From Gyromitra esculenta (Eukaryota; Ascomycota; Pezizomycetes; Pezizales; Discinaceae), in contig JBCAML010000003.1 of NCBI GenBank assembly GCA_038503075.1, positions 2,604,001-2,668,000 on the forward strand: a stretch of 64,000 nucleotides of DNA. Direction: 5' to 3'. The translations under genes were made by a program, and so were the position numbers. This document shows positions 57,585-64,000 of this stretch, piece after piece. Every line of letters begins with the position of its first letter. Position 1 is the stretch's first letter. Below the pieces are notes generated by a model. That model had not been told where the DNA came from and did not search any database. It saw nothing but the letters and a program-made list of their open reading frames with translations.

Positions 57585-59565
57585 GTTTTTTTTTCAGCGG
57601 TACTCTAATTTGGTTTTAGATTGCGTGGGAACGTATTAATGAGGTCATGAATGTGCTGGATTTTCTTATTTATTTTTCTAGAGCAGGGATCTGGAGAAGT
57701 GGGTGTGGGGGGTTATTTTGTATATTATTATTATTATTGCTTTTTTTTTAACCCTAATCTGGGTGGATCATACATACATAAGGTCGATATACCAGATCAT
57801 GTCGAACATCCGACACAATGTAATGGTTCCTTGCAGATCAAGACGCTGGGCCTTTTTTCTTTCTTTTTTTAAAAATGATGGCGGCTGCGAGTGATTGCTT
57901 GTGCAGGTTTTATACCTATCTCCTTGGAGCAAAGATTTTCGGAGATGAATACCTACTCGAAGGCCAGACTTCCGCACCATAAACCCCCCCCTAATCTCAC
58001 CGATCCCACGTTCGCTGCAATCATGGATCATCACCCGATCCCGATGCCACGGTAACTTCCGACTGCAAGGAAGAAAAGAGAAAAAAACTTCACCTCGGCC
58101 CCTCCTCCTGCAGCTAGCTAGCATTATGAAGAACCTGAAAATAAGGGTATTAGGTTGACCAATCAATAAGTTGATATAGCTAGATCTAGCTAACTAGAAA
58201 CCCCAACCTAGAAGATGAATTTTCAGGTTCTTCATGTGGTATCCGAGTAGCTGCCAGCGAAACCCCTAACCCTCCATATCAAGGTAATAGGAATGTGAAG
58301 CGTATCTGTTATCAAATCACTGTGACTCATTCCGTCGATTCCTCCTCCTCCCTCTCTCCCCCTAATCCTCACGATTGTTTCATCTTTTCTACCCTACCCT
58401 AGAGATCAGGAGGGAGGGGGAGAGATCAATGACGTGTCGCCGGGAGTTGGTTGAATCGTGGGTATAGAACTCTGCCGACATTACTTACTTACTCTACCAT
58501 GAGCAGGCGTGTGTGCGTGTGTGCGTGTGTAGCAATTTGATAAAAAACAATTGAGTCTGACAAACAGGGATGTTTTTTTTTTTCTTTGAGGAAAAAGCAG
58601 AAGCCAAAAAAAAAACCAAAACTCTTACAGCCTTATATTTCATGTAGAATGTTTTTTTTTATATATGCGCTAATTTATAAACTAGGAGTCCTGGTAATAT
58701 TAGTATACAGGGGTCTGGGGAAGAAGCTTTGGAGAACGGAGGTTGGAAGAATGGGAAGCTAGGGAGGGGGAGTAAGTACTAACCATGGAGTAGGAAGGAG
58801 CCTGGGGTTGTGCTCAACCCGGATGTGTGTCTTTTTTGGTAGCAAGCTACACAGCTACCAGTGCGAGGTGTTGATTCGCTGACTGGATATCCTTGTGGTA
58901 CTGTACTGTTGGATCGTGGAACCTTGTGAAGTGTGACTAGGACCAACCCCTGGTATGGTGCTTGCCTTGCTGTGGTGCTGTCACCTTTTTTTTTAACAAG
59001 CTATAGCCTTGTAGTAGGATCTATTCTCTGGGTTCTTGTTCTTGGGTTATTGGGGTGCCCGAGGTAGGGTGTTGGGGGTAGGGCAGGGGAGGGGGTAGGG
59101 GTTGAAGTCAATGATTTGGTGGTGGTCTGGTAACATCTTATCTATTCCGAATCGTGTCTTGGCTTTCTGAAGTGTAGCATGGTAGCCTACCTGTATTGAT
59201 TGGTTGTTGAATAGCCGGGCTATATCGCACAGCTAAAACCTTTGTCTCTCGAGCCCGCTGCCCCCGGGCTCACGTTGCTTGCAGGTTTTACCGCTTTCGG
59301 TCACATACATTCATGAGGTTTTAACACAACGGACGTCGTGCTATCCCACTACTAATGCAAAAAAAACCACTGAGTGAGATCCCATGATGCAAACCACAGT
59401 CGACCTCCGGTTTCCACAATCAAATTATTTTTTTAGTTTCTGCACTGCACGATATATATAAAAAAGTGGTATTATATACGCCCATATAATATGCAGTTGA
59501 ATTACAATCTGAGCCCCCCCCCCAATTCTTTGCTCCCAGTTTTCACCAACTTCCACCCAACAAGC
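57585..59565. other. Convergent intergenic, 2 kb
   Basis: 3' flanks of NSE1 and the AP-2 alpha gene. Contains the palindromic element listed next, a (GTGTGC)n run at about 58507-58532 and several T/A homopolymers. No gene seen. Confidence 0.45.
58126..58235. mobile_element. 110-bp palindromic element (MITE-like or hairpin)
   Basis: The ends ATGAAGAACCTGAAAAT (58126-58142) and its exact reverse complement (58219-58235) bracket further inverted matches (TAGGTTG/CAACCTA). A perfect 16-bp palindrome TAGCTAGATCTAGCTA lies at the centre (58177-58192). The whole folds into one long imperfect hairpin. No clear target duplication was found. Confidence 0.75.
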
Positions 59566-62500
59566 TCATTTTCCAAAATCCGGTGGTGGAGAAGCCAACG
59601 ACAATCTATCCTCCATGATTTTCAATAGCATCGGCGGAACCTTTTCATCCGTCGCTCGAACAGTAATACGATACATCTACAGCCCCCCGTTAGCCCTACC
59701 CACCCAGACCCCACAAAACCAGAAAAAAAACATACCTTAGTCTCCAAATTCGGTTCCAACCTCAGCAAACATCCAAACTTCCCACCGGCAGTATGCAACA
59801 CGCTCGCGCCCACAACATTCTTCGCATTCGGATCAACACCGTCCATAACGCCCCACTTAAACCCCTCACAGACCTTCCTCGTCCTCGCGATATCGATCAC
59901 GTTGCCTCTGACGCTGATACCGAACACCTTCTGCGCTTCCCTCGGTGCGCCGCCAATTTGCTTCCAGCGCTTGAAGAAGTCCTCACCGCTCAGTGCCGCC
60001 GGCTCCATAAACTTAGTCGGGACGACGGGGAGCTTGAGGGTTAGTGCCTGGAGCGCGCCAGCAAGGTATGATATCCGTATAGTGGGGGCTTCGGTGAATA
60101 GAGTTGTGGCTTCGAGCATGAGCGTTTGTTGGGTTTGGGAGTCGGGCTGGACGATTGTGTCTGGGATGTTTTGACACTTTACAGAGAGTTGGCCGACGGC
60201 GTTGTTGTTGACCGTGGTGGTGAAGGAGCCGATGGCGATGGCGGATTTGTTGGTGTAGTAGAGGATGATGCAGCCCATGTGGCCGCGGTATTCGGAGCGG
60301 AGTCCAACCTGGATTTGGACGTCTTCGTAGAGGATGCCCTCGGAGCGGATTATAAGACGATTATAACCAAGACTCCAATCAGGGGAGAGATGGGTCGGGG
60401 ATGCGAGATTGAGGACTTCCTTCTTGGGTGCTTCGCCGTTGAGGTCGAGGCCAGCGAGCTCCTGCGTTGGTGTTAGTGCGGCGATGGACGCAAGGTTGCC
60501 GTTGCTGCCTGTGATAGGTGTACCGGTTCCGCCGCCGCCGTTGGTGAAGGAGCGCTTGAGTCCCGTATTGAGGGTTAACTGGAACTCTTTATCGGTATTG
60601 GCGTCTTTGCCTCCAATCACCCACGTCCGCTTATCGGACGTGCCGGCGTGTTTCTGGTGCAGCCGGGATAGCAGCGCCGATGTGCGTTCAGGGAACGGCG
60701 GCATCTCGTCACAAACTGTCCTCAATAGATCATCGGTATTTAGGGAAGCCAATGCAAGATACTCACACGCACGTTGCTGGAGTTCCGGATCAAGAGTATG
60801 GCTGTAGACATGGAACACCTGCAGTAATTGCGGTTTAATCTCAGGAAACAGATTAACAAACTTGATATAACTCGAGAGCAAGATAGCCCTCGTTGCAGAC
60901 GAACATCCATTAAACTTGGACTGCAACGCCATAAACTGCTCAATCGGGCTACACCCCGGACTATCCGCAATCAAGTGTCCAAACTCTCCCAACAAATAAC
61001 CCCCAATCTTCACAAGTGTCTCATGGCACTGCATCCCCTTGACATGTTGCAGGATATTCTGAGCAGCATATACCTGCAGCTCCTCATTATTCGTAACAAT
61101 CTGGATAACCCTCTGCCAGACCTCATCGCTGACGTGGTCACCCGCCATACTGATGAGTCGCAGTGAGATATCGACATACCACTGGAACTCAGTCGCATAC
61201 TTCTCCGTCAGGATCGCAATCTTCAGCACCATCTCCTCACGGATCGCAAAGTCTGCACTCTGCAGGTACTTCAATAGCTCCGACACAATCGGCTGTGCAT
61301 TCGTCGGGTCACACATGGAGTAGAGGAGATCGAGCGCTTTCCTGCGGACGCTGATGTCGCGGTCGCGGAGGGATGCGATGATGGTTGCTTGATGCTTTTT
61401 GATGGGTTCGAGGGTTTCGGAGCGCGCTGCAAGATGCGTCATCGCCTCGAGACCGAGGTAGCGCACGTTGGTTTCTTTCGAGACGATGAAGCGGCCTAGA
61501 CGCACGGCGATCTGCGTCATGAGTCCGGTTTCAGAGTCGAGGTGGATTGCGAGGTTGATGGCTTCGAAGAGGACGGCGTTCTGTGCATTGTTCTGCTGGA
61601 CGTTTTTAGGGGCGTCGGATGCCGAGTCGAGGATGCGTTGGAGGGATTCACGGATCATGTCTTGTACGTTTACGTCCTCTGGGGGATATTAGGAGGGGAA
61701 TGCGAGGGGGGGGGGTAGGTATGCATACCTGAAGGTGGGTAGTATTGTAGTAGTCGTAGGAGCTTCACTTGTATCCATGGACAGGGAACTTTGTAGTAGA
61801 CGTAATCCTGAGTGTACTCGTTATCCACAACTACTCTTTTCAGTCTGTGGGCTGCCTTGATATAGCTCCCTTTGTAGGCATCTGGATTATCCTGCACGAG
61901 CGCCATCACCAGCGAGGTCACCGAAAGCGCAACACCAAGATCAGGGTCGTCCATTAGGGATATTATTCTCTCCGCCCATTCGTTCTGAATGATACCAGGG
62001 TATTTCCGGTATAGTCGGAGGAGTGTTAGCGCTGCCTTCTTCTTCACAAACGACTTAGAGGTCCTATAAAATAGAGATTTAGTGACCATTCACGGACGTG
62101 CCGGGAAAAACCACTTACGGCGAAATCAGTAATCTGTGGACATCAGGGCTCAGAGCTTCTCCCATTTCTCGTCCTCCGACATTCGCAATTGCGTGTAGTG
62201 CCAGACAGTTATTAAGTTCATTATGATCCAATAAGTCCTTTTTGATACTGTTCACCACTAAATGCAGAAAGTCGTGCTTTTCATTGAGGAAAAGCGTCAC
62301 GGCTAGATAACCAATCTGTTTTTCTGAGTATTTTGTCGCAGATATGAGATTGACGGCTTCCAGGTGGCCAAAGTCGACGTTCCATCCAAGGATGTAGATA
62401 TAAAGAAGCTGCCCATCAAAAGGATTAGCAAAGAAGTACTCCTCCTCAGTAGAGGGAAATAACTCATTAACATACCTTGCAGACATACTTCTTCTTATGA

Positions 62501-62865
62501 TACCCGTTCAAACTACCATCTTTTTATCAAAGAATAAAATAAAAAAGGTTAGTTCTTTTTTTCCGTTTCTTGAATGGTTCAGTATGCCAAAATGCCTGCC
62601 TTTGAACTTTTGTCTTGAATAGGATCAGCACGAGTATGCGATGGGGACGGTATACGGTTTCCCGGGTGGGATGGGGGTATAGACGGGACCGACCGTATAT
62701 TTGCAAGCTCCTTATTTATCCTCTTTTCCTCCAATTCCCTCGCTCGGGCATTCCTCAGATCCGCAATAAACTGCACCAAACCTATTCCCCTCGTCATCAG
62801 CGCCGCATGGAACTGACTGAGGGTGGGGTGGGGTGTTTGGAGCACCTACCACGCATAGACGACAT
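59566..62865 (-). CDS. APL3: AP-2 adaptor complex subunit alpha
   Basis: Exons 62850-62865, 62694-62781, 62600-62613, 62476-62519, 62119-62408, 61729-62063, 59736-61678 and 59566-59676; 946 residues. Alpha adaptin is a large subunit of the AP-2 clathrin adaptor, which selects cargo and binds PIP2 at the plasma membrane. The N-terminus MSSMRGLVQFIADLRNAR and ANIRQKFKDGSLNGYHKKKY (the PIP2-binding basic region) appear only after splicing four small exons. The trunk then follows: ILGWNVDFGHLEAVNLISA and KQIGYLAVTLFLNE, SLMDDPDLGVALSVTSL. The hinge and appendage (LNLASPTHLSPDWSLGYNRLI, KCQNIPDTIVQP, FFKRWKQIGG) end at FGK. The 14-nt micro-exon 3 is followed by a GC-AG intron (AAAG|GCAGGC). Confidence 0.96.
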
Positions 62866-64000
62866 CTTGAGCTAATATTTCTCGGATAACCGAACCCAAG
62901 CGATGTGGCTCCTGATAGGGGTTACAGACGATTTTTTTCCCTTTCTCTAGAGTCGACCACGATGGGGGTTATAGTTGGAGGGTGAGCGAAAAAAAAGCTG
63001 TGCGCGCGCTTTCCGGAAGTGTCTGAGCTGGCGAGGTGGCTGATTAATTTTTTGTTGGAATTGGACGAGTTTGGACGACTGGGGGAAGACAAAAAGAGAG
63101 GAGACATGTGCATACCGAGAGCTACGGTAGCTTTTGACAGCACTGCGGGATAAGCTGGTAGTGTTTTCTTGTTCCCCTTATTAATTCCCTCTCAGTGTCT
63201 GTTATTTGGCGTTTAGTGAAGGTGGATTGATTGACTGGGCTGGAGTCTCTCGTTCCTTTTTGAGTGGAAGACGTCGGCCAAACTCGACCTGACGATATCG
63301 GCAGACGGGAGAGGTGGAACGAGTGCCGCGACGGGTAAGACACCCAGCAGCGAAGAGAGGAGACGAAGGAGGAGGGTAACTGAGATTGGGATCCCTGCAA
63401 ATCCAACGTCTGGGATATGAGCTCTTGAATCCCAGCCAGGCAATATGTACGGTAACTCAATTGAATCAATTGGGGTTCTCTTATATTATGCTGTCAAGTT
63501 TGGTGGTCGCGCATTCTGTCGTGCAAGCCTATCGCTAGACATGATGTTGGGCATAGCATTTGATAATTCGATCAAGCTGGGGACACCGGCTACTTCCGGT
63601 ACAAGATTTACTTGCAGAGCAGAATCTCTACTCATGTCGCCGGATTGCTATTGCTCTTTTTTTTATTTTTATCTGAGTTTATTTCTACTTAATTAGAAAA
63701 AGGGTAGACCCTTCATGGGTACATGTATTCATCCCACGGTGCTATTGCTCTCCCTTTAATAGAAGTAGATCTACATGTATCCACCAAAATCACCCAGCAA
63801 GACAAGCTATGATAGGTTGGTTTTTGGAGGGAGTAACCAAGAACTTGGTCGCCACGGTGGAAAGTTTCCTATTTGCATTAGGATCTAGACCTATTTTCCT
63901 GGATAGGGAAAGCAATAGCAATCTAGCGACATGAGTACGGTCTCTATAGCTCAAACAATAGGAATTTAATAATATTCGTAGAGATGAAACGTATATTCGA
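62866..64000. other. Upstream region of AP-2 alpha gene
   Basis: 1.1 kb to the window end. Holds the AP-2 promoter. Two TACATGTA palindromes lie 52 bp apart at 63720 and 63772. No gene seen; open frames here are short and unremarkable. Confidence 0.45.

Noticed and set aside
1..64000. CRISPR arrays, bacterial operons or prophage features
   Set aside because: Introns and gene content are clearly eukaryotic; no regularly spaced identical repeats were seen.

Overview
The window is nuclear DNA of a filamentous ascomycete fungus. Genes are on both strands, most are broken by short GT-AG introns of about 45-90 nt, and the proteins are typical ascomycete housekeeping proteins. Gene-poor stretches carry small inverted-repeat elements. 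The class is not determined; a Pezizomycetes-like genome is a guess from intergenic length and repeat style. Exon borders were read by eye: I required GT/GC...AG junctions that keep frame and reproduce the expected protein family.

Layout, left half. 1-1059(-): 5' part of a serine/proline-rich protein that runs off the window. 1872-3236(+): coiled-coil protein of unknown function. 3959-4846(+): MGM101 (mtDNA maintenance), tail-to-tail with a carbon-nitrogen hydrolase, 4985-6136(-). 6416-8118(+): eIF3 subunit L. 9353-11790(-): unknown protein with an N-terminal membrane anchor. 12215-13431(+): REF/Yra1-type mRNA-export RRM protein. 14118-14570(-): COA3. 14955-16616(-): kynureninase. 17991-18696(+): ISA2. 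18.7-29.3 kb is a gene-poor accessory island. It holds one unusual multi-exon gene (21851-24023, -), a small secreted protein gene (25788-26526, -), a TA-flanked MITE, a palindromic 12-bp minisatellite and two tRNA-like segments.

Right half. 29344-30585(+): NOB1. 30800-33032(-): EXO84, divergent from VPS3 at 33264-36770(+). 39674-44442(-): eIF4G. Then about 5 kb without a recognisable gene. 49462-51375(-): uncharacterised fungal protein. 53466-54280(+): profilin. 54893-55610(-): GOT1. 56356-57584(+): NSE1. 59566-62865(-): AP-2 alpha adaptin.

The conserved genes fall into loose themes: mitochondrion (MGM101, COA3, ISA2), translation and ribosome assembly (eIF3L, eIF4G, NOB1), and membrane traffic with actin (EXO84, VPS3, GOT1, AP-2 alpha, profilin). 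Nothing shows they form a functional cluster.

The most noteworthy signals are these: the accessory gene at 21.9-24.0 kb, whose C-terminal half suggests a fungal nuclease-like accessory family; twelve copies of the palindrome TACATGTA, outside the coding exons, where about one is expected; GC-AG introns next to micro-exons in profilin and AP-2 alpha; and four independent small inverted-repeat or palindromic elements.
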